DNA of 64,000 bases from Lamellibrachia satsuma (GCA_033239005.1 BSQZ01000038.1:1723501-1787500); one strand, 5' to 3'. Numbered from the stretch's first letter, positions 1 to 11,279 are shown. Program-made: numbers and translations. The notes: generated by a model from the sequence alone, not told the origin.

Positions 1-17
1 ATCACAAGCCGTTAGAA

Positions 18-1618
18 GTGATCTTCAGGAAACCACTCGTGACAGCACCCAAGAGATTGCAGCGCATGCTACTGCGTCTCCAACGCTACAGTCTGGATGT
101 GACATACACGCGTGGGTCAGAGATGTACATCGCGGACACGTTGAGCCGTGCGTACATTCCGGGTGAACCAAGTGTTCACGCTGTTGCACTCGCAAAGATT
201 GATATGACAGAGGGACTGTCGGTGTCTCCCATGAGACTGGAAGAGCTGCGAGCAGCCACCGCTAGTGACTGTGCTCTCCAGAAACGGATGCAGGTGACCA
301 TGAAAGGCTGGCCTGCACAGAAGTCGGACAGTGACCTGGACGTTCGTGCGTATTACAATGTGCGACATGAACTGACCGTGCAGAATGGACTCATGTTCAA
401 AGACTGCAGGATCGTAGTACCGATCAGTTTACGCAAGAACATCATCGCCACGGTACATCGCTCGCATCAGGGTATACAGGGATGTATACGTCTCGCCAAG
501 GATGCTGTATACTGGCCACTGATGAACCAAGAGATCACCGATTATGTGAGTCAGTGTAGTGTGTGCAACATACACAGACCAGAACAGTGCAAGGAGCCCA
601 TGTTGCCTCATGACGTTCCAGGCAGGCCTTGGGCGAAAGTTGGTGCTGACTTGTTCGAGCTGCAGGGACAGCACTACCTGCTGTTGGTCGACTATTTCTC
701 CAATTTTTTCGAGCTGATGCGACTAAGTTCGAGTACTCGAACCAAGTGTGTGATCGATGCAATGAGGTCACAGTTTGCGCGTCATGGAGTGCCCGAAGTA
801 GTGATGTCGGACAATGGTCCACAGTTCTCTTGCGGCGAGTTCAGAGAGTTCGCGCAGAGATGGGACTTCGTGAATATCACGAGTAGTCCGAGATACCCCC
901 AGAGCAATGGCCAAGTTGAGCGAGCCATTGGGACGGTGAAGAACCTCGTGAAGAAAGCGATGGAGGATGGAAACGACGTCCAGCTGGCGTTGTTGAACTT
1001 TAGAAACACTGTGCGTGAGGGTTTCAGTGCATCCCCAGCACAGCTGTTGTTCGGTCGTAGATGCCGAACACTGCTTCCAATTCAGCGGAGCAGACTGATT
1101 CCGAAACTTGCAGCTGACGTGTATCGTGACAAGAAGATTGCCAAGAATGCGCAAATGGCACAATACAACAAATCAGCGCATCACCTGTACCCGGCGATGC
1201 GATTCGTATGAAGCTGCCTGGACAGGAAACGTGGACGCTTGGAGAATGTACAAAGAAGCTCTCCAAAAGATCGTACGTGGTTCTCGTTCAAGGTCACACG
1301 TACAGACGCAACCGACGTCATCTGCGTGTGGTATACGAGAATCTTCCGCTACCCCACAGTGAGCCGTGGGAAGTGAGTGCAAATCCACCGCCACTAGAAG
1401 CTGGTTCGATGTCCCGTACACTGCCTCGTGCAGAAACGAGAATGCCGATATCGGAGTTACCACCAAGCGAAGAGCCAGTGCCGATGTCGGAGTTACCACC
1501 AAGCGAAGAGCCAGTGCCGATGCAGGATACACCACCGCCACGTGTAGACTCGACACCAGTGCGCAGAGGCACACGGACCAGGAAACCACCAGCGTACTTG
1601 GCAGACTATCAGTAAAGC
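18..1618 (+). pseudogene. Gypsy pol fragment: RNase H end, integrase and C-terminal tail, frame broken near 1205
   Basis: The first open frame (18-1211, 397 codons) begins inside RNase H, with the IADTLSR motif typical of its end. It continues through a HHCC zinc-binding domain (about 430-600) into the integrase core. The catalytic triad is visible: D in GADLFE, D in SDNGPQF, and E in SNGQVERAI. The frame ends at 1211, but a second frame (1208-1618) continues with a basic then proline-rich C-terminal tail carrying two copies of a SELPPSEEPVPM unit. The change of frame suggests a frameshift in a decayed copy. Element identity is secure from domain order; autonomy is unlikely. Confidence 0.85.
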
Positions 1619-1694
1619 AGATAACTTTCCTAATGTGAAGAGAACTTTTCTAATTGGCACTAATTTGCACTTGACATTTGTAAAAGGAAAGGGA

Positions 1695-1859
1695 TGTAAC
1701 GTTAATGAGCCCTCCCTGGGTTGGCTCGGTGTTGATCTGCTGTGGGCGTTGTCGGCTGACAGCGACTGGGTGTGTCTGTATGATATATCGCTAATAAACG
1801 AACTTCATTACCGCGTTCTAATGTACAGGTACTTGACTGACGTAGCAAAGAACGTGACA
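1695..1859 (+). repeat. Candidate 3' LTR (about 165 bp) of the Gypsy element
   Basis: It starts TGTAACG directly after the purine-rich stretch and ends GTGACA, so it has TGT...ACA termini. An AATAAA lies at about 1793-1798, as expected for an LTR polyadenylation signal. The right boundary is supported independently: from 1860 the sequence matches the DUF4806 intron copy at 24684. The 5' LTR is not in the window, so the length is inferred. Confidence 0.6.
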
Positions 1860-2236
1860 CTACCACTACTGTGTGTCTATTGTCAGTCAGCCATTATTTT
1901 ATCCAGTTGATATTGCCATCCCCTGTAACATGGGCTTTCGTTGACATTTTGGAGTATGTTTATCTTTGCAGATGCACGACTTAGCCATTACTGGCGGCAG
2001 TACCATGAAGGAAAATGTGCGGCGAGTAATGTCCCATGTGCTGGACCATGCTGTTGCCCTCCAGTACAACTAGGCTGGCAAAAGTGGCTGGAAGAGTCAC
2101 ACGGATGACATCAAAAGGGCATTCGGCAGTCTACTGTTGAGTAGCGTGATTAAACGTATGTACCATTATAATTTTTTGTTACTTACATACAGCACATAAC
2201 AATTGGGAAAAAAGATTAACAATTGTTAGGGATTAG
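1860..2236 (+). pseudogene. Duplicated DUF4806 exon with flanking intron, nonsense codon included
   Basis: This stretch is nearly identical to 24684-25058, with only about three differences seen by eye. It holds intron sequence with antisense LINE remnants, an acceptor ending TTTGCAG, and the exon reading MHDLAITGGSTMKENVRR and onward. It also shares the same TAG (2071-2073) and the same donor. The preceding exons of the gene are absent, replaced by the Gypsy LTR. It is best read as an exon-sized segmental copy of the gene at 21761-24979, not as a working gene. Confidence 0.75.
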
Positions 2237-2990
2237 TCTATTGTTTATTATCTACTGCGCTATCACATCACTGTAAGTTGTTTTATGTTTAATACTCCGT
2301 CACAATATTGCCTATTGTTGAGCGTCTAATGCCCCGTCACAACTCTGTCTAATGTTGAATATCTAGTGCTCCATCACACCATTATCTAGCATTGAGCGTC
2401 TAGTGCCTAATTAGTCTGGTGTTTAGTGTTTAGTGCCCCATCACACAACTGTCTGGTTTTGAATTTCTAGTGCCCAACACTGTCTGGTGTTCAGTGCCCC
2501 AGCACATCATTGCTGTTGAGTGCCTAATGTCCAATGAAAGCCATAAAACGTCACATATTGTTGGTTACGGTGGTGCGTCGATAAGGTGCACACCACTCTC
2601 TTCACCCATTACAGACACTGAGTGCCTAATGTAACATCATGCCACTCTCTCATGTTGATTGTATAGTGCACTTTCACACCACTGTCAAATGTTGACTGCC
2701 TAGTGCCCCATGAAAGTCATAACACGTTACCTGTTGTTGATTACGCAGGTGCGCCGTTTCAGACCGCTTCACAACGCGATCGTCAGTGACGGACAACGAT
2801 CTTGCCTTTGTATTAGTCGACTGACACACCTAACACCTCCGCTGTCGCTTCACGCGTCACCGAAGCTGACATCATTCGTGGAAATGGCAGTATTAATGGC
2901 TAACGCATTAGCTTAATACAGTGGTGGACATAAAAAGACCTGCGTAGTTCGTTATTAATTGTAAACTAATATGATCCAATCTTTCAAAAT
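2237..2990 (+). repeat. Dispersed repeat with internal degenerate ~38-bp units
   Basis: Between about 2281 and 2720 a degenerate unit recurs, with the theme TGAGTGCCTAATGCCCCATC. It is followed by a GCAGGTGCGCCG segment, a GACAACGATCTTGCC segment and a GAGTTCGTTATT-like end. The same blocks in the same order recur at 27075-27515, and the short unit alone recurs at 6590-6670 and 7045-7110. This defines a dispersed family. No coding sequence or terminal repeats were found. Confidence 0.6.
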
Positions 2991-3213
2991 GTACAACGCA
3001 CATGTATGCGTTAGCTCTACTTACATAGACATATAATACACCATTGTTTAAAGTATTAATTTTAGGTTAATATGATGTAAGTATTATTCATTTATTATGT
3101 TTTCGCGGTGTGGCTTGAAACATGGGAAAATGTGTACTTTTTGCTTGCTCTGTATCATCGTTTTTGTACATGGTATTTGATGTACGTGGAGGAGCGTCAA
3201 CAACATATACAGC

Positions 3214-3214
<1 letters not shown>

Positions 3215-3269
<55 letters not shown>
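3215..3269. repeat. (TA)n microsatellite
   Basis: An uninterrupted TA run of about 55 bp; the open frames across it are repeat artefacts. Confidence 0.97.
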
Positions 3270-3272
<3 letters not shown>

Positions 3273-3360
3273 CATCCACAAGGACTAGCCGTGATCATAT
3301 CCTCTCAACGTAAGCAAACGAATGTTTAACTGCCTGGTTGGTTTAGAACGTTTTACCGTG

Positions 3361-3371
3361 ACACACACACA

Positions 3372-3416
<45 letters not shown>
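3361..3416. repeat. (CA)n microsatellite
   Basis: A CA run with one interruption. Confidence 0.97.
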
Positions 3417-3418
<2 letters not shown>

Positions 3419-3666
3419 CGATTTCAAGAAGAGTCAAGTGCCACCACTAGAAGCCACATGGTCGACATAGGGGAAAGTGTAACTATATTTATTATGTGAC
3501 AATTATTATACTAATTAGACGGGCGTTTGCCGTTTCGGAGACAAATCGTCAGGTACCCCTCACACAGTTTGCCAACATGACGTTTGTAATTCAGCACAGC
3601 CAAATCATCCTTAAACCGTTTGTTGTCACACGTCACTAAAGCGTGCCTACAGGATTGTCTTAAATT

Positions 3667-4022
3667 GGCTCCGGTCTATTGAGCATAATCGCGTCTCTTT
3701 TGTTGTGCAATATAATGCAGCGTAACAGCACCGTTTGAACTGTGTTATATTAATCTCCCCGTATAACAAAGACATATTTTATCAGCAAATTCAGTGTAGA
3801 TTTATTGTCGTGGCCCTCTTAATTTGTATTTTTGTTATTTTCTCCGGTCTATGGAGCATAACATGGTTTATTTTGTTGTGCAATATAATGCAGCATAACA
3901 GCACCGTTTGAACAGCGTTATATTAATCTCCCCGTACACAAAGACATATTTTATCAGCAAATTCCATATTGATTTATTGTCGTGGTCCTCTTAGTCTGTA
4001 TTTTTTAATTGGCTTCGGTCTA
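3667..4022. repeat. Tandem duplication, ~172-bp unit
   Basis: Two near-identical consecutive copies begin TCCGGTCTAT (about 3670 and 3842), and a third begins at about 4014. Each carries the same TTGTTGTGCAATATAATGCA and TATTTTATCAGCAAATTC blocks. No coding content is seen. Confidence 0.8.
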
Positions 4023-4061
4023 TGTTGTTCTACGGATGCGGTACACAAGAATGGTGCAGGC

Positions 4062-4176
4062 AACGTACACACACGCACACACTCACGCACGCAGGCACCT
4101 GCACACGCACACTCACACACACACGCACACACACACACAAACACACACACAAACACACACACACACACACACACAT
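4062..4176. repeat. (CA)n-rich microsatellite
   Basis: An imperfect CA repeat with CACG interruptions; long antisense Val/Cys open frames here are artefacts. Confidence 0.95.
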
Positions 4177-4214
4177 TCTGTGGCTGCCAAAACAAGCCAA
4201 GGTAAATCGGCCGT

Positions 4215-4620
4215 ATAACTCCATCCTCAACTGATTTAGCCTATTACGAATCAGGTTCGTTGATGTTCTAATATGTAGTGAGAGAATAGTTTAAATAATA
4301 GCCATAGTCGTTGTGTTAAAAAGTGCATATTTTTTCTTCAATTCATCGAAAGGATTGACTTTAGTCGTTTGATCTGGTTAGGCTCAAAATAGTGGAAATC
4401 CAAAACGATAGACACTTTATGGAGTAAAGGCTGATCATGGGCATGATTTCCATTCACTCGCCGATCACAAGACAAAGTTTTCATCGTTTTGTTTAATTTT
4501 CTCTTCAATAAATGGAGGATGAAGCATTCAATAATTTAATAGTTTTTATGATGATTTCAAAAAATCTACTTACAAAAGTTGCACATACGAGCATTTCGTA
4601 GTGGATACTAGATTAGTTTG
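4215..4620. repeat. Dispersed repeat family A, copy 1
   Basis: It shares order and wording with 59840-60245, and in part with 32925-33300 and 44120-44255. A start like CAACTGATTTAGCC is followed by TATGTAGTG, an ATTGACTTTAGTC block and a GCTGATCA block. It has no coding potential. The copies are diverged, so this is an old non-autonomous element. Confidence 0.65.
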
Positions 4621-4863
4621 AATAAGTTTAAACTAAGGAGGGAACCTTAACATCTATCGATTGCCAAAGGCAAGATGTGGAACTGTATCCTGGAAACTGA
4701 ACATTGGCAACGACAATGTTCTACGTCACTGGCCGACAAAAGTGAAAGAGTCGCTTGGCTGGTCTCGTAAAATAATATTATATACAATTTAAAACAGGCA
4801 CATGGTAACCAACTTGCTACGACGATCTGTCACATTCAATGATACGTTGACTGCTCGACGGAT

Positions 4864-6105
4864 TCAACAACCAGCCACAACGTCCGAGCTGTCGGTCACT
4901 TTGACAGGGTCGTGTTCATAGGCAGATAACATTTTCAAATTTAATAGCGATCTACGACACCAAACTACCGTAATAACGAATGCATCGTTCCATTTGGATG
5001 AGTGGTACGAACGCACATCGTCGTGTTTTGCTTTCCGACAGAACTGAGCTACGTCGCTAAGTAACGCATTGAAGTGACTCAATTCATCCCGGAAGTCGTC
5101 GGGTTCCTCCGCTATATGCCTCCACAGCGTCTTGTTGAAGTGATTGTATAGTATATACTCCGGCTGGTTGTAACGATAGAAATTGTTCACGAGGGTCGGG
5201 TCGATATGTGCATCTTTATTAGTGTATTTCTTAACATTCCGTTTAATATAAAGTAGGTCTATCAGCTTCCAACACATGAGACGCCGTAGCAGCACCAGAG
5301 ACTCGTTGTAGTACTCGACGATCATAACGAGGCTGAAGCGGTGCTGCAGAGCTTCTATCCAGCGCCGGATGTAGGTGGCGTTGTTCGTCTGGTCGCTCGT
5401 GCCAACGTGGAAGCCAGTCGGCAATCCGAGTTCGAACGCCAGAGTATTGTGTGTGAAACTAAAGGTACCCATACAATTCTTAAAATGCTTATTCCCTGGG
5501 GATGTGTGCATCGCTTCATACTCGTACTTGGGGATGTCCCGTAGATACACAGACAGTGGATCGGTCGTGGTATTCGGCATCGATAACCATTTATGGACTG
5601 AATAAAAGTTAAAGGCGGATTTCATCCGGTTGAATGGTTCGCGGATATTCGTGACGTACACAGAGTCGGACGGCATGATGCGAGATATGACATCCTCGTT
5701 GAACACGACGTGATGGCACATTATGTTGAACGGTTTCTTTGGCGGCCGGAAACAATTGGTCTTGAACGGGTATGGGTAGCAGAGCGTGTAATGGTGTGGA
5801 CGGGGCAAGACGAACGAGAGGTTACGACGCATACCGATCCAGTGGAGGAGGTAGGCAGTCGTGGACGTGGCACACTTGTGTGTCTTCACGAACACGATGT
5901 TGACTCTCTCCCGCTCGCAGACCGGCGGTCGATGCACCACCAGAGGAATGTCGCCGACCCGCTCCGCCAACAACAGTCTACTTGCGACATCGTGCCGCCC
6001 AAGACTTCGCTGGTTGGGGTTGACATGTTGGTGCCAAATGAAGAGAACAGTGGCGACTGTGACGAACAGAGAGAGCTCCTTGAGCTGCAGTCGGAAAATC
6101 ACCAT
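4864..6105 (-). CDS. Galactose-3-O-sulfotransferase family protein (galactosylceramide sulfotransferase-like)
   Basis: This 413-codon frame encodes a type II Golgi membrane protein that should move sulfate from PAPS to the 3-OH of galactose on glycolipids or glycans. It has a short cytosolic end, one membrane segment (about residues 10-26), a stem and a catalytic domain. The 5'-phosphosulfate loop is KTHKCATST (residues 74-82) and the 3'-phosphate site is IREPFNRMKSAF (154-165). Several N-glycosylation sequons are present. Length fits the family. The coding region is one exon. A good splice acceptor (CTTGCGCAG, AG at 6140-6139) lies 34 bases upstream of the ATG, so a 5'-UTR intron is likely. 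I see no AATAAA close downstream. Which GAL3ST paralogue it matches, and its exact acceptor, cannot be told by eye. Confidence 0.9.
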   Translation of the reverse strand: MVIFRLQLKELSLFVTVATVLFIWHQHVNPNQRSLGRHDVASRLLLAERVGDIPLVVHRPPVCERERVNIVFVKTHKCATSTTAYLLHWIGMRRNLSFVLPRPHHYTLCYPYPFKTNCFRPPKKPFNIMCHHVVFNEDVISRIMPSDSVYVTNIREPFNRMKSAFNFYSVHKWLSMPNTTTDPLSVYLRDIPKYEYEAMHTSPGNKHFKNCMGTFSFTHNTLAFELGLPTGFHVGTSDQTNNATYIRRWIEALQHRFSLVMIVEYYNESLVLLRRLMCWKLIDLLYIKRNVKKYTNKDAHIDPTLVNNFYRYNQPEYILYNHFNKTLWRHIAEEPDDFRDELSHFNALLSDVAQFCRKAKHDDVRSYHSSKWNDAFVITVVWCRRSLLNLKMLSAYEHDPVKVTDSSDVVAGC

Positions 6106-6210
6106 CTTCCCCGTATTTCAAGCGTCACGTCCTCCCCACTGCGCAAGAGAAGACAGGGTTACATGATTACACGTCTTCGTGTCGACTCAGGGAGAAGAAA
6201 AGCGGGGAAA

Positions 6211-6317
6211 ACTGGGAAAGAAAGAAGTGAAAAGAGAAGGAGAAAGAAGTGAAAAGAGAAGGAGAAAGAAGTGAAAAGAGAAGGAGAAAGAAGTGAAAAG
6301 AGAAGGAGAAAGAAGTG
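6211..6317. repeat. 22-bp purine minisatellite
   Basis: About 4.5 copies of a GAAAGAAGTGAAAAGAGAAG-type unit lie in the presumed 5' intron of the sulfotransferase gene. One strand is entirely purine. Confidence 0.9.
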
Positions 6318-6704
6318 GGGTAAATGATGAAGATTTTAAAATAGCATTTAAGGTGGTGCGTGGTATTAAATATTCATAGATGATGGTCAAAGTAATAATA
6401 CTACTAATAATAATAAGCCATATGGTGAGGTTCCATGTGAATGCAATTATGTTCGAATTAAAATTGTTCGTGAATTAAGTTAACAAAGGTGAAGTTAACG
6501 AAGTATTAATTACTATATATGCTTCGATAAGACTCTAAGAACACAATGCGACATTTCATTATAAAATAAAACGTTTGTTGTTGCGTAATATTGAGTAGCT
6601 AGTGCCCCATCACACCACTGTCTGATGTCCAGTGCCTAATGCCCCATCACAACACGCTTTGATGTCCATAAAGCGCACTAATTAGTTGGGAGCCAATCAA
6701 CGCG

Positions 6705-7045
6705 AGGATCATCAAGGCCAAATTCAAAACAAACCATTGCAGAATCAAACTTAACATCATACAGTGTTATGCACCAACCCATTATGCTAAAGAAGAAATA
6801 AAGGGACACTTGTACAACACACCACGGTAGAAACTGGAACAAAGAAAGAACAAAGAAGTGATCACAATGGTAGATGACGTGAACGCAAAGATTGGTGCAG
6901 ACAACACAGGATGTGAACAGGTGATGGGCAAACACGGACTGGGGCAAATTAATGAGAATGGAGAAATGTTTGCGGACTTCTATGCAGAACGCAGCCTAGT
7001 AATTGTTGAAAGTTTATTTCCACACGAAGCTGTACACAAAGCTGA
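6705..7045 (+). pseudogene. RTE-type LINE endonuclease fragment
   Basis: The translation shows an IIQCYAPT-like segment, then a degraded catalytic block reading VDDVNAKIGADN (intact family members read GDLNAKVG), then KHGLGQINENGE and a FPHEAVHK segment. The same order is seen in the RTE copy at 53257-56539. It has in-frame stops and is truncated on both sides. It is embedded in the short-unit repeat family, which continues on either side (6590-6670, 7045-7110). Confidence 0.75.
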
Positions 7046-7189
7046 TGTTCAGTGCCTAATGCCCCATCACACCACTCTCTGATGTTTAGTGCGTAATGCC
7101 CAATCAAAGCTGATGGACACACCCGAGCAAACATGGCAGTATTGGGCCAAGGCTGGCAACATACTGGCGAGTACCGTTTGTACCGTCAA

Positions 7190-8675
7190 TGGTACAACCG
7201 GTGTTGAGCCAGTACAATGTGCAGACCACAGTGTAATTGGCCGTATGGGTCCAGTACTGGCCCAATATTGGCTAGTAAAAATTGCAACGCCATCTATTAA
7301 TTTATTGTATTTAATGTGTTTAATATGTACTTGTGTGCACTATTCAGCCACTATGGTTGCAAAGCGAAATAAACGTATTTTTATTATCATGGGAATGCAG
7401 TGTTGGCCGTATGGGCCCGGTAGTGGCCCAATACTGACCAGTGTAAATTGCACGCCATCTATTAATTCATTGTATATAATGTTTAATAATGGTTTTAGTA
7501 TACACTTGCGTGTACCATTCAGCATGCGTGGCAACAAAACGAAATAAACTTATTATCATTATGGGAATGCAATGTTGGCCGTATGGGCCCGGTACTGGCC
7601 CAATACTGGTCAGTGTAAATTGCAACGCTCTTTATTAATTTATTGTATTTAATGTTTTATAATGTTTTTAATATGTACTTGTGTGTACTATTCAGCCTGT
7701 ATGATTGCAAAGCGAAATAAACTTATTATCATGGCAATGCAATGTTGGTCGTATGGGTCTGGTACTGGCGCGGTACTGGTCCAATACTGGCCAGTGCAAA
7801 TTGCAACGCCGTTTATTAATTTATTGTATTTCATATTTTATGTTTTTAATATTATGTAATTGCGTGCCGTATTCAGCATCTATGGTTCCAAAGCGAAATA
7901 AAATTATTATTAGTATTATGGGAATGCAATGTTGGCCGTATGGGCCCGGTACTGGCCCAATACTGGTCAGTGTAAATTGCACGCCATCTATTAATTCATT
8001 GTATATAATGGTTTTAGTATATACCTGTGTGTACCATTCAGCCTCTGTGGCTCCAAAGTGAAATAAACTTATTATTATTATGGGAATGCAATGCAGGCCG
8101 CATGGGCCTGTTACTGGCCCGGTACTGGCCCAATATACTGGCCAGTGCAAATTGTAACGTTGTTTATTAATTTATTGTATTTAATGTTTTATAATGATTT
8201 AATATTATGTAATTGCGTGCACTATTCAGCCTCTATGGTTGCAAAGCGAAATAAAATTATTATTAGTATTATGGGAATGCAATGTTGGCCGTATGGGCCC
8301 GGTACTGGCCCAATACTGGTCAGTGTAAATTGCACACCATCTATTAATTCATTGTATATACTTGTGTGTACCATTCAGCCTCTGTGGCTCCAAAGTGAAA
8401 TAAACTTATTATTATTATGGGAATGCAATGCAGGCCGCATGGGCCTGTTACTGGCCCGATACTGGCCCAATATACTGGCCAGTGTAAATTGTAACACTGT
8501 TTATTAATTTATTGTATTTCATGTTTTATAATGATTTATTATTATGTAGTTGTGTGCACTATTCAGCCTCTATGGTTGCAAAGCGAAATAAAATTATTAT
8601 TAATATTATGGGAATGCAATGTTGGCCGTATGGGCCCGGTACTGGCCAGTGTAAATTGCAACGCCCATACAAGAT
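7190..8675. repeat. Tandem array of ~145-190-bp units with a palindromic GGCC/CCAGTACTGG core
   Basis: About nine units follow each other. Each contains GGGAATGCAATG, a GGCCC...TACTGGCCCAATACTGG core, a TTATTAATTTATTGTAT block and CAAAGCGAAATAAA. Two unit types (GTTGGCCGTATGGGCCCGG and GCAGGCCGCATGGGCCTG) alternate in the right half, giving a higher-order period of about 340 bp. Short ORFs across it are repeat products. Confidence 0.85.
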
Positions 8676-8689
8676 AATTTCTAACCGTG

Positions 8690-10860
8690 TGCATGGTTGC
8701 ATGGGGAAGTAAAAGATCCCACACAGGGGGTAAATGTGTAATTAACCGGTCGTGGACTAATTCTAATCAGATCTGTTAAGTCTTCCGTTTCTGGCGGGAG
8801 GCTCCAGCTTTTGGGACCCATTTCCCGTTCTCCCGCGCGGGAAATGAAATCTCCAGTTTTCATGATTCATCCCGTTTTTTATGCTTCGTACCGTTTTCCC
8901 CCAAATGTTCTGTCCACGCTCTGTTGTTGTTGCTCTTGTAAATAAATATTTCCCCATTTCCGTTATGGCGGAAACTTTCCGAATAGCAACACTGTTACTA
9001 TATATTCGTGTCGTTGCGTATATTTCTGAATCCTCTGATCACCGGAATCATGCCATATACATTTTAATTGGATGGAAATTATCACGTGGTCTGCAAACAT
9101 CGAATCAAATCAAGCGTTCGCGCGAATGAGCGTGAACTTTATCATTTGACCGACGTGTGACGAATTCGTCGTTTAGTGGCTTGATTCGTGATTCTGCATC
9201 GCGCACAAATCTACAGTTCTGTTTAATACATAACTGTAGAAATACCGCGCGATGGTCGAACAAACATGAATGACTACTGGGCTAAATACGCCTCTGACCC
9301 GATTAAACTTTTAGCATTAGTGCGATCAACAGTTGTATGTTAAATATTAAACTTTGTTTAATAAAAATAAACGGTTTAACGATTTTGTTAGCCAGAAAAC
9401 AACGTTCATGCATTATCCATGAATGGGTCAAATGCCGTTCGGCGTGGGCCTACTAGCAATTCCTTTTTCGGCGTTCATTCTGCTTTAATTTTATATAACA
9501 GCTGCCAACAGTCATGAATGTAATGTATCCATTTGTAATATCAACCACTAATAGCGGTTCAACGACAAAAAAGTTGAAACGTCGTCCACAAACACGGTCA
9601 TGGCAATGTTTACATCTGATGGCATTCAGGCAGCCAGAGTTCTCTTCGTTTCCCCGCTTATAAAATGATCACGTGATCGGTGTTTGACGATACCCATGCA
9701 TGGCGAGCTGTGAAACCCCAGTGGGCAAATTCAGCAACTGAACTAGTGTTCGCCCTCAGGCGGATTCACCAGTACTTAACAATGAAGCTAATGATAAATA
9801 CGTAGCATATCATTTGTAAAAATGGCTTGTAGCAAAAATAATTAATGTGTTGTCTGATTTTGAAGAATATATGCCTGTAACAAATATAGTCAATTAAAAT
9901 GATAGATGCAGACAGAGAATTTTCAGTAGACCTCAAATCAGGCTGAGTCTTGTTTGGTGCGTGGTAGCTCCTGGCTTTGGCGCCGGATTAACGGATTTAG
10001 TAGCTTCGACTACGGATTTACTGGATTAAAGGGGAACTAAAGCAATTCTGTGTTATGCCGTATATTTAAATATATATTCTCTAACTATGCATTAATGGTG
10101 ACAGATACCTGCTAATTTATGAAATAAACTGAAAAATTGATTTTGTTCGAGACAAAAATCGACAAAATGCATCACTGCGTATCGCCATGGTTTGAGTCGC
10201 GTATATCTAATCGATGTAAATTTTCGATTTTTTGCGATTTATTTCGTAAATAGGCATTCTGGAGCGAAAAAAAGATATGGTTCTTTGTTATATATACAAG
10301 TGTTTACACACGTCAACAAAATAGCGTTTTAGTTCGCTCCAAATAAAAAAGTTAAAGAAATTACAACAAAACACGCAAAAAATCGTGGAAAACGCCACAC
10401 TTCTCGAACACACGAGACGCTAACCAACAAGAATATGCGATAATAGAATACCGGAACTATTTTTTACTTGTTGACAAGATAGATGCATCGCTTGTGACAG
10501 TTTTACCAGATCTGCTACTAGCGATTAGTGGTTTACTGAACTTCCGTAATAGTTGTTTATCTTTGGAGAAATGGAAACCACAGACGAAGAGTCTAGTTCG
10601 ACAGGCCACACGGAAACAACGCTTGACAGTCGTAAAGTGTCACCGAGTGTGCGAGTCACGCTCCAGACTCGAGTCCAGGTCGGCTTCGCCTTTGTTGACG
10701 TTGGATTCAGGAAAAATTACAACAGCGCTTTGACTGTCAACGATTCCTGATTAGGTAATGTGATGTGGTGATCCTGTGGAAACTGCGTACCTATGTCTGC
10801 GCACATTTACGTTGAGTCATCATGCTGCGCTGAGGAAGCTACTAGGATCATGCCCCAGTT
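8690..10860. other. No recognised gene; apparently low-copy DNA
   Basis: I see no family-recognisable protein, RNA gene or repeat array. One short open stretch (10571-10750, starting METTDEESSSTGH) is weakly gene-like, but no domain or convincing splice context supports it. Confidence 0.4.
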
Positions 10861-10869
10861 AGACTTCCT

Positions 10870-11270
10870 GGTGTGTTACGAATGTAGGGCACAGTAATTT
10901 TAGGTATGTGTCATTTAAAAAAAATCATATCATCTGACATAACTGCATTTGAGCAGGCACATTGGCAGGTTTGCTGGTAGAACATGTTGGAAGTGTAACT
11001 GTGGATTTTTAGATGATTTCAATAGGCGGAAGGATTTTTGGCAATTTGTTTCACCACAATGCTCGTGTGCGTAGTAATTCATGCCGAAATTGTTAAACAT
11101 TGATGGGCATGACACGTTCAGCCATTTTAAGAGTTAGAAATGTCTAATTTTGACTAAACTCCGTCAGCATGTCAATGAAATGATGATGACGGCAGGTAAG
11201 AAATTTCATAATTTTTGATGGTCAAGTTTTCTTATAATCATGCAAAACGTTAACATGGCCACCAATGGGA
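10870..11270 (-). repeat. Dispersed repeat family B with coding-like remnant, copy 1
   Basis: The minus strand matches 29775-30085 on the plus strand, and part of it (11152-11270) matches 56690-56810. The copies share a translatable tract: MAERxxPxNV, then NCQKxFRLLKSSKNP, then HVLPANLP. All copies carry stops. It may descend from a mobile ORF or a duplicated gene; I do not recognise the protein. Confidence 0.55.
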
Positions 11271-11279
11271 AATGTAACT

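Larger units (their letters stand above)
1..1859 (+). mobile_element. 3' part of a Ty3/Gypsy LTR retrotransposon, cut by the window edge
   Basis: The left edge holds the 3' end of a Gypsy-type element. In order there is the end of the RNase H region, an integrase, a proline-rich tail, a purine-rich stretch (1682-1694) that can serve as polypurine tract, and a short 3' LTR. The 5' part lies outside the window, so its target duplication cannot be checked. The LTR ends exactly where homology to the DUF4806 intron at 24684 begins. This implies that the element inserted into a duplicated DUF4806 locus. Confidence 0.85.

Noticed and set aside
3974..4234. Thr-His and Cys-Val frames
   Set aside because: They are translations of a CA microsatellite.
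5710..6252. Plus-strand 180-codon frame
   Set aside because: It is antisense to the well-supported sulfotransferase gene and has no recognisable motif.
10494..10750. Short gene starting METTDEESSSTGH
   Set aside because: It has no domain, no clear splice context and overlapping frames of similar length; I list it only as unassigned DNA.
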